Shown here: positions 1 through 7,630 of the stretch, in pieces
How positions within the stretch are numbered: the stretch's first letter is position 1
How the letters are laid out: each line of letters opens with the position of its first letter
NCBI GenBank assembly: GCA_900468065.1
Contig: UBTA01000110.1
Coordinates: 1 to 40,463, forward strand
Direction of reading: 5' to 3'
Length of the DNA: 40,463 bases
From: Hyphomicrobiales bacterium
GTDB taxonomy: Bacteria > Pseudomonadota > Alphaproteobacteria > Rhizobiales > Rhizobiaceae
Translations under genes and position numbers: made by a program
The notes under the pieces: model-generated
What the model was told of the DNA's origin: nothing
Seen by the model: the letters and a program-made list of their open reading frames with translations, nothing else
Database searches by the model: none

Positions 1-40
1 CGAGCGCCGGGCCCGGCGCGGCTTCGTGGAGCAGTCATGA
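1..40 (+). CDS. C-terminal end of an upstream gene, probably a partner ABC permease (partial)
   Basis: Reading from base 2, twelve sense codons (ending RGFVEQS) run into a TGA at 38-40. That TGA overlaps the ATG at 37 of the next gene in an ATGA arrangement. A basic tail like this is common at the end of amino-acid ABC permeases, and such permeases are usually encoded in pairs, so a HisQ-type partner is likely. Only the tail is visible, so the identity is an inference from position. Confidence 0.5.
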   Translation, partial: ERRARRGFVEQS

Positions 41-876
41 GCGAAGCACCCACCACCGACGTTACCACCCATGCCATGGCGATCACGCCGGAAGATCTAC
101 CGACGGCTGAAAGTTTCTTCAAGCCGCACCGTATCGTTCTTTTGGCGATCGCCGCCGGGCTTGTCTTCTGCATCGTCTGGTTCATGCGCTGGGACTGGAT
201 CCCCCAATATCTGCCGCGGCTGGGCTACGGCATCATGATCACGTTGGCGATGCTGTTCAGCACGTCGATCCTCGGTTTTCTTCTGGCCGTGCCGCTTGGC
301 CTGGTGCAGGTGACCGGCCCCTGGCCGCTAAAAGCTTTGGCGAAAGGCTTCTGCACCGTCATCCGCGGCACGCCCCTGCTGCTGCAACTCTGGCTTCTCT
401 ATTATGGGTTGGGCTCGCTGTTTCCGCAGTTTCCCGCCATCCGCCAGTCCTTCCTGTGGCCCTATCTGCGCGAATCCTGGCCCTACGGCGTTGCAGCCCT
501 GACGATCTCGTTTGCCGCCTATGAAGGCGAAGTGATGCGCGGCGCCTTTGCTGGCGTTCCAGCCGGCGAGATCGAGGCGGCGCGCGCCTATGGCATGAGC
601 CGCTGGACGCTGTTTCGCCGCATCTGGCTGCCGCGCGCCATCCACCGGGCACTGCCGACACTCAACGGCGAAACCGTGCTGCAGTTGAAGGCGACGCCGC
701 TGGTTGCGACCATCACCGTTATCGACGTCTATGCCGTTATCTCGAAGGTGCGGCAGGATACCTACATCACCTACGAGCCGCTGCTGCTGCTCGCGCTGAT
801 CTATATGTGCCTGACAGCAATTCTTGTCTTCGCCTTCCGCTATCTCGAAAATCGCATACCAACCCGTGGTACCTGA
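37..876 (+). CDS. Polar amino-acid type ABC transporter permease (HisM/ArtM family)
   Basis: This 279-residue inner-membrane protein should form half of the transmembrane channel of an ABC importer for an amino acid or a related compound. It has a long cytoplasmic N-terminus (about 30 residues), then hydrophobic segments typical of the BPD_transp_1 fold. Near residues 175-200 it carries the EAA loop that contacts the ATPase (EIEAARAYGMSRWTLFRRIW). A GGAG Shine-Dalgarno at 28-31 precedes the ATG. The start overlaps the stop of the upstream gene, and the stop is one base before the amidohydrolase ATG, so the three are co-transcribed. The substrate cannot be read from the sequence; the amidohydrolase next to it suggests an acylated or amidated amino acid. 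Confidence 0.9.
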   Translation: MSEAPTTDVTTHAMAITPEDLPTAESFFKPHRIVLLAIAAGLVFCIVWFMRWDWIPQYLPRLGYGIMITLAMLFSTSILGFLLAVPLGLVQVTGPWPLKALAKGFCTVIRGTPLLLQLWLLYYGLGSLFPQFPAIRQSFLWPYLRESWPYGVAALTISFAAYEGEVMRGAFAGVPAGEIEAARAYGMSRWTLFRRIWLPRAIHRALPTLNGETVLQLKATPLVATITVIDVYAVISKVRQDTYITYEPLLLLALIYMCLTAILVFAFRYLENRIPTRGT

Positions 877-877
877 C

Positions 878-2047
878 ATGACCTTGAACGTGAACCTGAC
901 CAACTCCATGCCCGAACTGGTGGCCATCCGCCGCGACTTGCACGCCCATCCGGAACTGGGGCTCGAGGAGGTCCGCACCTCCAATTTCGTCGCAACGTGC
1001 CTGGAAGGCCTCGGTTATACAGTGACACGCGGCCTCGCCAGGACCGGCCTCGTCGCCACGCTGAAGAACGGCACCAGCAATCGCTCGATCGGCATACGCG
1101 CCGATATGGATGCGCTGCCGATCCTTGAGGAAACCGGTCTCGACTACGCATCGAAGACCCCCGGGCTGATGCACGCCTGCGGTCATGATGGCCATACGAC
1201 CATGCTTTTGGGCGCTGCCCGCGCCATCGCCGAACGCAAGAATTTCGACGGCACCGTGCATCTGATCTTCCAGCCAGCCGAGGAGAATTTCGGCGGCGCC
1301 AAGATCATGATGGACGAAGGCCTGTTCGACAAATTCCCATGCGACGCCGTGTTTGCGCTCCACAACGAACCCGGCCTGCCCTTCGGCCAGTTCGCTCTGC
1401 GCGAAGGCCCGATCATGGCCGCCGTCGATGAGGCGAAGATCACCGTTCACGGCCTTGGCGGCCACGGCGCCGAACCGCAGGAAACCGCCGACCCGATCGT
1501 CTGCGGCGCCTCGATCGTCATGGCGCTGCAATCGATCGTATCCCGCAACATCCATCCGATGGACCCGACCGTCATCACCGTCGGTTCGTTTCACAGCGGT
1601 TCGGCCAGCAATATCATTCCGGAACGCGCCGAGATCGTCGTCGGTATCCGCTCGTTCGACCCGAAGGTGCGTGACGAACTGGAACGCCGCATCCGGCTGA
1701 TCGCCGAAAACCAGGCGGCAAGCTACGGCATGCGGGCGACTGTCGACTATAATCGCAGCTACGACGCGACGATCAATCATAAGGCGGAAACCGATTTCGT
1801 CCGCGATCTCGCCATACGCTTTGCCGGTGCCGATAAGGTCGTCGATCTTGAGCGCGCCTTCATGGGCAGCGAGGACTTCGCCTATATGATCAAGGACCGG
1901 CCGGGCACCTATTTCTTCCTCGGCTCCAGTGTCACCGGAACTGAAAAATCGCTGCATCACCCCGGCTACAATTTCAACGACGACCTGCTGCCGATCGGCG
2001 CCGCGTTCTGGACCGAGCTGGCGGAAGCCTATCTCGCCCAGCCATAA
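878..2047 (+). CDS. M20 family metallo-amidohydrolase (hippurate hydrolase-like)
   Basis: This 389-residue cytoplasmic enzyme should hydrolyse an N-acyl amino acid or similar amide using two metal ions. The M20D signatures are all present: HAHPELGLEE near the N-terminus, DMDALPILE, the ligand motif ACGHDGH, AEENFGGAK with its catalytic glutamates, LHN, and a C-terminal HHPGYNFND. The start at 878 is chosen because it lies two bases after the permease TGA and begins just before the conserved domain; an in-frame ATG at 824 would overlap the permease by 53 bases. Linkage to an amino-acid importer suggests that it processes the imported compound. The exact substrate is not readable. Confidence 0.92.
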   Translation: MTLNVNLTNSMPELVAIRRDLHAHPELGLEEVRTSNFVATCLEGLGYTVTRGLARTGLVATLKNGTSNRSIGIRADMDALPILEETGLDYASKTPGLMHACGHDGHTTMLLGAARAIAERKNFDGTVHLIFQPAEENFGGAKIMMDEGLFDKFPCDAVFALHNEPGLPFGQFALREGPIMAAVDEAKITVHGLGGHGAEPQETADPIVCGASIVMALQSIVSRNIHPMDPTVITVGSFHSGSASNIIPERAEIVVGIRSFDPKVRDELERRIRLIAENQAASYGMRATVDYNRSYDATINHKAETDFVRDLAIRFAGADKVVDLERAFMGSEDFAYMIKDRPGTYFFLGSSVTGTEKSLHHPGYNFNDDLLPIGAAFWTELAEAYLAQP

Positions 2048-2066
2048 CGGCCTCCAAAAAGAAAAA

Positions 2067-2092
2067 GCCGCAGGAAGGGACATTCCTGCGGC
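2067..2092 (-). terminator. Intrinsic terminator reading leftward, with no leftward gene in front of it
   Basis: A perfect 10-bp stem (GCCGCAGGAA / TTCCTGCGGC) encloses a 6-nt loop. On the minus strand it is followed at once by TTTTTCTTTTTGG (2054-2066). On the plus strand only an A-tract precedes it and no T-run follows, so it is a canonical terminator only for leftward transcription. It may still help to end the amidohydrolase message by RNA structure. No recognisable leftward gene lies between it and cydA. Confidence 0.8.
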
Positions 2093-2565
2093 AAGTCGGG
2101 ACAGTGTAGGCAAGTCGATCGCGACGTGCGATCAGTCGAATGTTCGGGCCTGCACGCGCGGCAAAGCTTTGACCGGCGGGTGCAGCCCATCTGGATCGAA
2201 GCCCGGCAAAGATACGGTTGGCATCGTGCAACGCGATCGCTTGGCAGGTTTCGTTCTTCGATAAAACCGACCATAGACGGCAGGGTTTGCGGGCCGCTTA
2301 AGCTGATAATTAAAATTTTACCGATGTCGCTTTTCGGGACGATGCCGCTCAAATCAGAGCCCCGTCTGGCCGGATGCAACTTTGCCGCAGGTGGACGATT
2401 GTCGCAGTGTGACACTATGGTTGCAGCATTGTCATTGACCTTTTGCACCAATAGCGCAGACTATGGCGCACGGGTTCAGGCGCCGGACAAACCGCAAAGG
2501 CAGGGGACTCGCCGGCGCGAAATCGGACACACCGACGGCTGCCAAACCCTCGAAAGGATTGTACC
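2093..2565. promoter_or_regulatory. Long cydA upstream region with candidate promoter and 11-bp dyad
   Basis: No convincing gene lies in this stretch, which is more AT-rich than its surroundings around 2300-2320. An odd-length dyad AGTGTGACACT sits at 2406-2416. A candidate sigma-70-like promoter follows: TTGACC at 2435-2440, then GACTAT at 2459-2464 (18-base spacer, poor -10 match). The dyad centre would lie about 60 bases upstream of the predicted transcription start, a usual place for an activator. No good FNR/FixK box (TTGAT-N4-ATCAA) was found. The promoter call is weak. Confidence 0.35.
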
Positions 2566-3984
2566 GTGTTCGAGAGTTTTGACGCGACGCTGCTCGCTCG
2601 CATCCAGTTTGCCTTCACCGTATCGTTTCACATCATCTTTCCAGCCTTTTCCATCGGCCTTGCGAGTTTTCTTGCCGTGCTGGAGGCCCTGTGGCTGTGG
2701 AAGAAGGATCAGGTCTACATGGACCTGTTCAATTTCTGGAAAACGATCTTTGCTGTCGCCTTCGGCATGGGTGTCGTCTCGGGCATCGTCATGTCCTACC
2801 AGTTCGGCACCAACTGGAGCGTCTTTTCCGACAAGGCGGGGCCGGTCATCGGCCCCTTGATGGGCTACGAGGTGTTGACGGCCTTCTTCCTCGAGGCAGG
2901 CTTTCTCGGCGTCATGCTGTTCGGCCTGCACCGCGTCGGCCCGAAACTGCATTTCCTCGCCACGTTCATGGTTGCCTTCGGCACCCTGATTTCGGCGACC
3001 TGGATCCTTGCGGTAAACTCCTGGATGCAAACGCCCGCCGGGTTCGGTATCAACGATGTCGGGCAGTTCATTCCGCTCGACTGGTGGAAGGTGGTCTTCA
3101 ACCCGTCCTTCCCCTACCGCCTCGTCCACATGGTGCTGGCCGCCTATCTCACCACCGCCTTCGTGGTCGGCGCGGTCGGCGCATGGCACCTCCTGAAGAA
3201 CACCGCTCCGCGGCGTTCGCGCACCATGTTCTCGATGGCCATGTGGATGGCGACCATCGTCGCGCCGATCCAGATCATGGCCGGCGACTTCCATGGCCTC
3301 AACACGCTGGAACACCAGCCGGTCAAGGTCATGGCGATGGAAGGCCATTTCGACAGCCACCCGAACGGTGCGCCGCTGATCCTGTTCGGCATTCCGAACA
3401 CAGCGGAGAAGCGCATCGACTACGCGGTCGAAATCCCGAAATTTTCCAGCCTGATCCTCAAGCATGACCTGAACGCGCCGCTTGCCGGACTCGACACCAT
3501 CCCGGACAATCTCGAGCCGCCGGTCGCCGTGGTCTTCTGGTCCTTCCGTGTCATGGTCGCCATCGGTTTCGCCATGCTCGGCATCGGCCTGTGGAGCCTG
3601 TGGTGTCGGGTGAGGGGCACGCTCGACAGCGCCGACTGGCTACATCGGGCAGCCGTCCTGATGGGGCCTGCCGGTTTCGTCGCAGTCCTCGCCGGCTGGA
3701 TCACCACCGAGGTCGGCCGCCAGCCCTATACGATCTACGGCCAGCTGCTGACGGCCGATTCGATCTCGCCGATTGCCGCCCCCGCAGTCGCTGCCTCGCT
3801 GATCGCTTTCATCGTCGTCTACTTCTTCGTCTTCGGCGCCGGCACCTTCTACATCCTGCGGCTGATGAAGCGCCTGCCGCGCGATCCGATGCCCGATCTC
3901 GACGACGGACCGATCAGAACCTCCGGCATCATGCCGGGGCCCGCGACCGGACACACCCATGGGAGCACACATCATGGTCATTGA
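2566..3984 (+). CDS. cydA: Cyanide-insensitive (bd-type) quinol oxidase subunit I
   Basis: The 472-residue membrane subunit I binds the hemes and oxidises quinol in a bd-type terminal oxidase that reduces oxygen to water. Candidate axial heme ligands are visible: H22 (VSFHIIFPAF), H188 (YRLVHMV) and M330 (FWSFRVMVAIG). Conserved acidic residues E102 and E110 lie in YEVLTAFFLEAGF, and GRQPYTIYG is at about 384-392. The stretch between about residues 245 and 320 is short compared with Escherichia coli CydA, which fits the CioA group with a short Q-loop. Translation starts at GTG, supported by AAAGGA nine to fourteen bases upstream. The reading frame overlaps cydB. No cydDC assembly genes are in the window. 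Confidence 0.95.
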   Translation: MFESFDATLLARIQFAFTVSFHIIFPAFSIGLASFLAVLEALWLWKKDQVYMDLFNFWKTIFAVAFGMGVVSGIVMSYQFGTNWSVFSDKAGPVIGPLMGYEVLTAFFLEAGFLGVMLFGLHRVGPKLHFLATFMVAFGTLISATWILAVNSWMQTPAGFGINDVGQFIPLDWWKVVFNPSFPYRLVHMVLAAYLTTAFVVGAVGAWHLLKNTAPRRSRTMFSMAMWMATIVAPIQIMAGDFHGLNTLEHQPVKVMAMEGHFDSHPNGAPLILFGIPNTAEKRIDYAVEIPKFSSLILKHDLNAPLAGLDTIPDNLEPPVAVVFWSFRVMVAIGFAMLGIGLWSLWCRVRGTLDSADWLHRAAVLMGPAGFVAVLAGWITTEVGRQPYTIYGQLLTADSISPIAAPAVAASLIAFIVVYFFVFGAGTFYILRLMKRLPRDPMPDLDDGPIRTSGIMPGPATGHTHGSTHHGH

Positions 3985-4978
3985 TCTTCCCTTCATCTGG
4001 GCCGCCATCATTGCCTTTGCGGTGCTCGCCTATGTCATTCTCGACGGTTTCGATCTCGGCATCGGTATCCTCTTCCCGTTCTTTCCGGAAAAACGCGACC
4101 GCGATGTGATGATGAACTCCGTCGCCCCGGTCTGGGACGGCAACGAGACCTGGCTGGTGCTGGGCGGCGGCGGTTTGCTCGCGGTCTTTCCACTGGCCTA
4201 CTCGGTCATTCTGTCGGCCCTCTACGCGCCGATCATCGCCATGGTGCTTGGGCTGGTCTTCCGCGGCGTCGCCTTCGAATATCGCTGGCGCACCAAACGT
4301 GGCGAGTTCCTGTGGAACTGGGCCTTTGCCGGCGGCTCGATGGTTGCGGCATTCGCTCAAGGCGTGGCGCTCGGCGCCCTCGTCCAGGGCATCCCGGTCG
4401 CCAACCGCGCCTATGCCGGCGCCTGGTGGGATTGGTTGACACCGTTTTCCATCGCCACCGGCTTTGCCATCCTGATCGGCTATGCGCTTCTCGGCTCGAC
4501 CTGGCTGATCATGAAGACGACCGGAGAGCTGGCTGAAAAGGCCCGCAAGATTGCGCTGCGCACGTGCTTTGCTACCATTGCTGCCATGGGTATCGTCAGT
4601 CTGTGGACCCCGTTCCTCGAGCCCATCTATCTGGAGCGTTGGTTCAAATGGCCGACCGCAATCTTCAGCATCATCGTCCCGGTGCTGGTGCTCGGCTGCT
4701 TTGCGTTGCTGCTCACAGGTATTCGCGCCAAGCGCGATGCCCAGCCTTTTCTCGCCGCGCTTGGCCTGTTCGTCCTCGGCTTTGCCGGCATAGGCATCAG
4801 CTTCTACCCCTATATGGTGCCACCTTCGGTGACCATCTGGGATGCTGCAGCGCCGGATTCCAGCCTTGCCTTCCTGTTGTGGGGGGCCGCCTTCCTCGTG
4901 CCGATCATCCTGATCTACACCGGCTACGCCTACTGGGTCTTCCGCGGCAAGATGGATCCCGAAGAGGGCTATCACTGA
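3974..4978 (+). CDS. cydB: Cyanide-insensitive (bd-type) quinol oxidase subunit II
   Basis: This 334-residue polytopic protein is subunit II of the bd-type oxidase. The N-terminal region has the family signatures VILDGFDLGIGILFPF and the WDGNETWLVLGGGGLLAVFPLAY stretch (about residues 22-75). The start at 3974 is preferred over an in-frame ATG at 3959 because GGGAG at 3961-3965 is well spaced from it, and the protein then begins at the first membrane segment. It overlaps the end of cydA by 11 bases, and its TGA shares a base with the ATG of the small gene behind it, so the three are translationally coupled. Confidence 0.95.
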   Translation: MVIDLPFIWAAIIAFAVLAYVILDGFDLGIGILFPFFPEKRDRDVMMNSVAPVWDGNETWLVLGGGGLLAVFPLAYSVILSALYAPIIAMVLGLVFRGVAFEYRWRTKRGEFLWNWAFAGGSMVAAFAQGVALGALVQGIPVANRAYAGAWWDWLTPFSIATGFAILIGYALLGSTWLIMKTTGELAEKARKIALRTCFATIAAMGIVSLWTPFLEPIYLERWFKWPTAIFSIIVPVLVLGCFALLLTGIRAKRDAQPFLAALGLFVLGFAGIGISFYPYMVPPSVTIWDAAAPDSSLAFLLWGAAFLVPIILIYTGYAYWVFRGKMDPEEGYH

Positions 4979-5094
4979 TGCCAGACGAGAACAGCGTTTC
5001 CAAAAAGCTCCTCTGGTTCGTCGGCCTGTGGTTTCTGGGCGTGCTGACCGTCACCGTCATCGGCTTCGCCATCAAACTCTCGCTCGGCGCTTAA
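4978..5094 (+). CDS. Small single-span oxidase subunit, DUF2474/CydX-like
   Basis: A 38-residue protein begins at an ATG that overlaps the cydB TGA by one base. It has a short charged N-terminus (MPDENSVSKK) and one hydrophobic span of about 24 residues (LLWFVGLWFLGVLTVTVIGF...). Length, topology and position match the small accessory subunits of bd oxidases: CydX in enterobacteria and the DUF2474 proteins behind cioAB in proteobacteria. The W-F-x-G-L-W pattern fits DUF2474 better. Its expected role is stabilising the oxidase and its hemes. The assignment to the exact family is an inference. Confidence 0.8.
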   Translation: MPDENSVSKKLLWFVGLWFLGVLTVTVIGFAIKLSLGA

Positions 5095-5153
5095 AGCGCC
5101 GGGCGACCGTCATGCAAAGCTTCGCTCAAGTTTCCCGCGCTACCTCTAAAGCA

Positions 5154-5232
5154 CACATCAGCAGGCAATGGCTTCCGCTGAGAGACAGGACCGCACCCTC
5201 CTCTGTGCAGAAGGTACTTGCCTGCTGATGTG
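5154..5232. repeat. 15-bp perfect inverted repeat with 49-nt loop, upstream of the sugar block
   Basis: The left arm CACATCAGCAGGCAA (5154-5168) is exactly complementary to the right arm TTGCCTGCTGATGTG (5218-5232). The 49-nt loop holds a second weak pairing (acagga with tcctctgt). There is no T-run after it, so it is not a standard intrinsic terminator. It lies between the oxidase operon and the first sugar gene (start 5300), in a 205-bp gap without a gene, and could be a leader structure, a processing site or a protein site. Function unknown. Confidence 0.75.
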
Positions 5233-5299
5233 ACCAGCTTCCGAAATCGCCGCTCGCGGTGGCGGCTCGGCAGCGACCGCGACACGCACGAGGCAAGCC

Positions 5300-6427
5300 A
5301 TGACCAAACTCTCGATCTGCATTCCCGTGGAAACCGCCGCGCAGGACGCCCTGCCGCTTGTGACAATGCTCCTGGAGAACCAAAGCGCGGACTTTGAGAT
5401 CGTCATCGCAAAACCTGCCGATATATCGCTCTGCGACGCGCTCACCGGCCTTGCCGCCAGCGAGACACGCGTCGCGACAACAGACGCGCCCGCCGGAATT
5501 ACCCGTCAACTCCTGTGGCGCCACGCCGTCGCAGCCACCAAGGGCGACTGGGTGACACTGGTCAACCCCGGCGATGTCATCGAAAGCGAACTGGCGACGA
5601 TGGTCGCCTATCTCGAAACCAGCTCTCCTGACGTTGACGCACTCGCGTGGAATGTCCTGCAGATCGACCGTCATGCCGAGCCCGGCAAGGCAAGCTCCAT
5701 CGCCATCCCTGCCCGCTATCACATCGACAAACTCGACAAGACCGGCATGCTGAAGGCCTTCTTTTACTGGGAAAACAGCCTCAACGTGCCGAAGATGCCT
5801 TACGGCCTCCATCATGCCGCCATCCGCCGTTCTCTGGTAGACGCGCTGCTGCAATTGCCGCAGCCAAGCGACTGGTCGACACCGGTGCCACAATATGAAT
5901 GGGCAGCCAAGGTCCTGCTGTTTTCCAACGAACTCGCCTTCAGCGCCCGGCCGATGTCGGCTGTCAGTACCTCGCCTTTTGCGGCAGCTCCGCCGGTTCA
6001 TCCCTGGAATTTCCCCTTCCACTCAGGCCTTGGCCTCACTGGAGCGGTCGCCGAAGTGCAGTTCCATGTACTGCGTGAACTCGATACGCCCTGGTCCGGC
6101 GGCAGCGAGGCGTTCGTGCGCGCAACGGTGATCGACTGCATGATGGAAACCGGCCGGGAAACCTACAAAAACAAGGGCAACGCTTATTTCGCCGCTTTGA
6201 AGGGATTCGAAGGCGGCCATCTTGCGCCGTTCTTTCGCCCGGAATTCCATGAGATCCGGCCAAAGGATACGCGGCGCGGCTTGCATGACGGCGCTCTGTT
6301 GATCGACCGTTTCATCGGCGGCGCCCGCGACGCCGCGGAATTTTACACGATGATCAAGCCGATCCTGACGCCGGTCGGGCTGATCTGCGGCGGCACCCTG
6401 CTTGGCAAGGACGGCAAAGCCATATGA
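5300..6427 (+). CDS. Glycosyltransferase-like protein with a degenerate GT-A active site
   Basis: The 375-residue protein starts with a GT2-like Rossmann strand (KLSICIPV) and keeps the domain layout of the glycosyltransferase at 14760-15977. Matching segments are FPFHSGLGLTGAVAEVQ against FPFPTTLGLTACIAQVQ, and LLIDRFIGGARDAAEFY against LYIDEEIGGVRTPAELY. Where the relative has GDDDY, this protein reads NPGDV, so the usual metal-binding DxD is missing. It may be an inactive partner, use another ligand set or have another activity. AGGCA before the ATG is a weak Shine-Dalgarno. Its end overlaps the next gene by ATGA. A link to glycan assembly is inferred from homology and neighbours. Confidence 0.75.
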   Translation: MTKLSICIPVETAAQDALPLVTMLLENQSADFEIVIAKPADISLCDALTGLAASETRVATTDAPAGITRQLLWRHAVAATKGDWVTLVNPGDVIESELATMVAYLETSSPDVDALAWNVLQIDRHAEPGKASSIAIPARYHIDKLDKTGMLKAFFYWENSLNVPKMPYGLHHAAIRRSLVDALLQLPQPSDWSTPVPQYEWAAKVLLFSNELAFSARPMSAVSTSPFAAAPPVHPWNFPFHSGLGLTGAVAEVQFHVLRELDTPWSGGSEAFVRATVIDCMMETGRETYKNKGNAYFAALKGFEGGHLAPFFRPEFHEIRPKDTRRGLHDGALLIDRFIGGARDAAEFYTMIKPILTPVGLICGGTLLGKDGKAI

Positions 6428-7578
6428 GTGAGAAGACGCCGAGAATTTCCTATACCAAGCCCTCGATCACCGACCTGGAAGTCGCCTATGCCGCCGATGC
6501 TGCCGCCAATGGCTGGGGCGAGCGTTGCTACGACTATATCGTCCGGTTCGAGAACGGTTTCCGCCAGCATCTTGGCGTTACCCATGCGATTGCCACATCG
6601 AGTTGCACCGGCGCCATGCACATGGGCCTTGCCGCTCTCGGGATTGGCCGCGGTGATGAAGTCATTCTCGCCGATACCAACTGGATAGCCACGGCTGCCC
6701 CTGTCGTGCATCTCGGTGCCACCCCGGTTTTCGTCGATATCCTTCCCGATAGCTGGTGTATCGATCCCGATGACGTGGAACGTCACATCACGCCAAAGAC
6801 CAAGGCGATCATCGCCACCCATATCTATGGCAACCTTTGCGATATGGACCGCCTGCTCGACATCGGCCGGCGCAACAATATTCCGGTCATCGAAGATGCG
6901 GCCGAGGCGATCGGTTCCGAATGGCACGGCCGCCGCGCCGGCTCGATGGGCACGTTCGGCACCTTCTCCTTCCACGGCACCAAGACGCTGACGACTGGCG
7001 AAGGCGGCATGTTTGTCACCAGCGACGACGCCCTGTTCGAAAAAGTGCTGACGCTCAGCAATCACGGCCGCGCCCGTCACCAGAAAAAGCAGTTCTGGCC
7101 GGATGATGTCGGCTTCAAGTACAAGATGTCGAACATCCAGGCCGCACTCGGCTGCGCCCAGCTTGAGCGCGTAGAGAGCCTGATCGCCCGCAAGCGCGAG
7201 ATCCTGGCCAGCTATGCCGAGAGGTTGAAGGCCTATCAGAGCATCAGCCTCAACCCCGAAAACACCGGCACCGTCAACGGCGCCTGGATGCCAACCGCCG
7301 TGTTCGACCGCGATATCGGCATCAGCCGCGAAATGCTGCAGCAGGCGTTCAGCGCCGCCAACATCGACGCGCGTGTCTTCTTTCATCCCCTGACGAGCCT
7401 GCCGATGTTTACGGAGCGGCGCGAAAACCGGCATGCCTGGGATATCCCCGAACGCGCCATCAACCTGCCGAGCTACCACGACATGACCGAGGATGAGATC
7501 GCCCGGGTGACCGGCGTGATCATCAACCTGATCGACAGCCGGACAGCCGGCGAACCACCCCTGGCGAAATCCGCTTGA
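6424..7578 (+). CDS. DegT/DnrJ/EryC1/StrS family sugar aminotransferase
   Basis: This 384-residue PLP enzyme should transfer an amino group from glutamate to a keto-sugar nucleotide. The PLP-binding lysine is K187 in FHGTKTLTTGEGG; D158 (IEDAAEAIGS) and S182 are the other expected cofactor contacts. The pattern around K187 resembles perosamine-synthase-type enzymes, which act on 4-keto-6-deoxyhexoses. The ATG overlaps the previous stop by four bases. Within this block the 4-keto intermediate produced by rfbG is one possible substrate, but the nucleotide (CDP, GDP or UDP) cannot be decided from the sequence. Confidence 0.9.
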   Translation: MSEKTPRISYTKPSITDLEVAYAADAAANGWGERCYDYIVRFENGFRQHLGVTHAIATSSCTGAMHMGLAALGIGRGDEVILADTNWIATAAPVVHLGATPVFVDILPDSWCIDPDDVERHITPKTKAIIATHIYGNLCDMDRLLDIGRRNNIPVIEDAAEAIGSEWHGRRAGSMGTFGTFSFHGTKTLTTGEGGMFVTSDDALFEKVLTLSNHGRARHQKKQFWPDDVGFKYKMSNIQAALGCAQLERVESLIARKREILASYAERLKAYQSISLNPENTGTVNGAWMPTAVFDRDIGISREMLQQAFSAANIDARVFFHPLTSLPMFTERRENRHAWDIPERAINLPSYHDMTEDEIARVTGVIINLIDSRTAGEPPLAKSA

Positions 7579-7630
7579 AACACCGGCGCACCGCTCGCAG
7601 CCGTCCTGAATGACAAAGGCATCACATCCC

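Noticed and set aside
767..2113. Long leftward open frame opposite the amidohydrolase gene
   Set aside because: It is antisense to a clear M20 enzyme, and its composition (rich in D, R, H, A, G) is typical of a shadow in high-G+C DNA.
2029..2451. 140-codon leftward frame between the amidohydrolase and cydA
   Set aside because: Cysteine- and arginine-rich composition, no Shine-Dalgarno or known domain, and it runs through the terminator hairpin. A non-coding RNA explains the signals better.
2430..2460. Possible FNR/FixK box in the cydA upstream region
   Set aside because: TTGAC is present, but the second half-site is missing at the required spacing.
2476..3465. Long leftward frame opposite cydA
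   Set aside because: Antisense shadow of cydA with no hydrophobic core or motif.
3929..4975. Long leftward frame opposite cydB
   Set aside because: Antisense shadow of cydB, rich in charged residues and without a fold signature.
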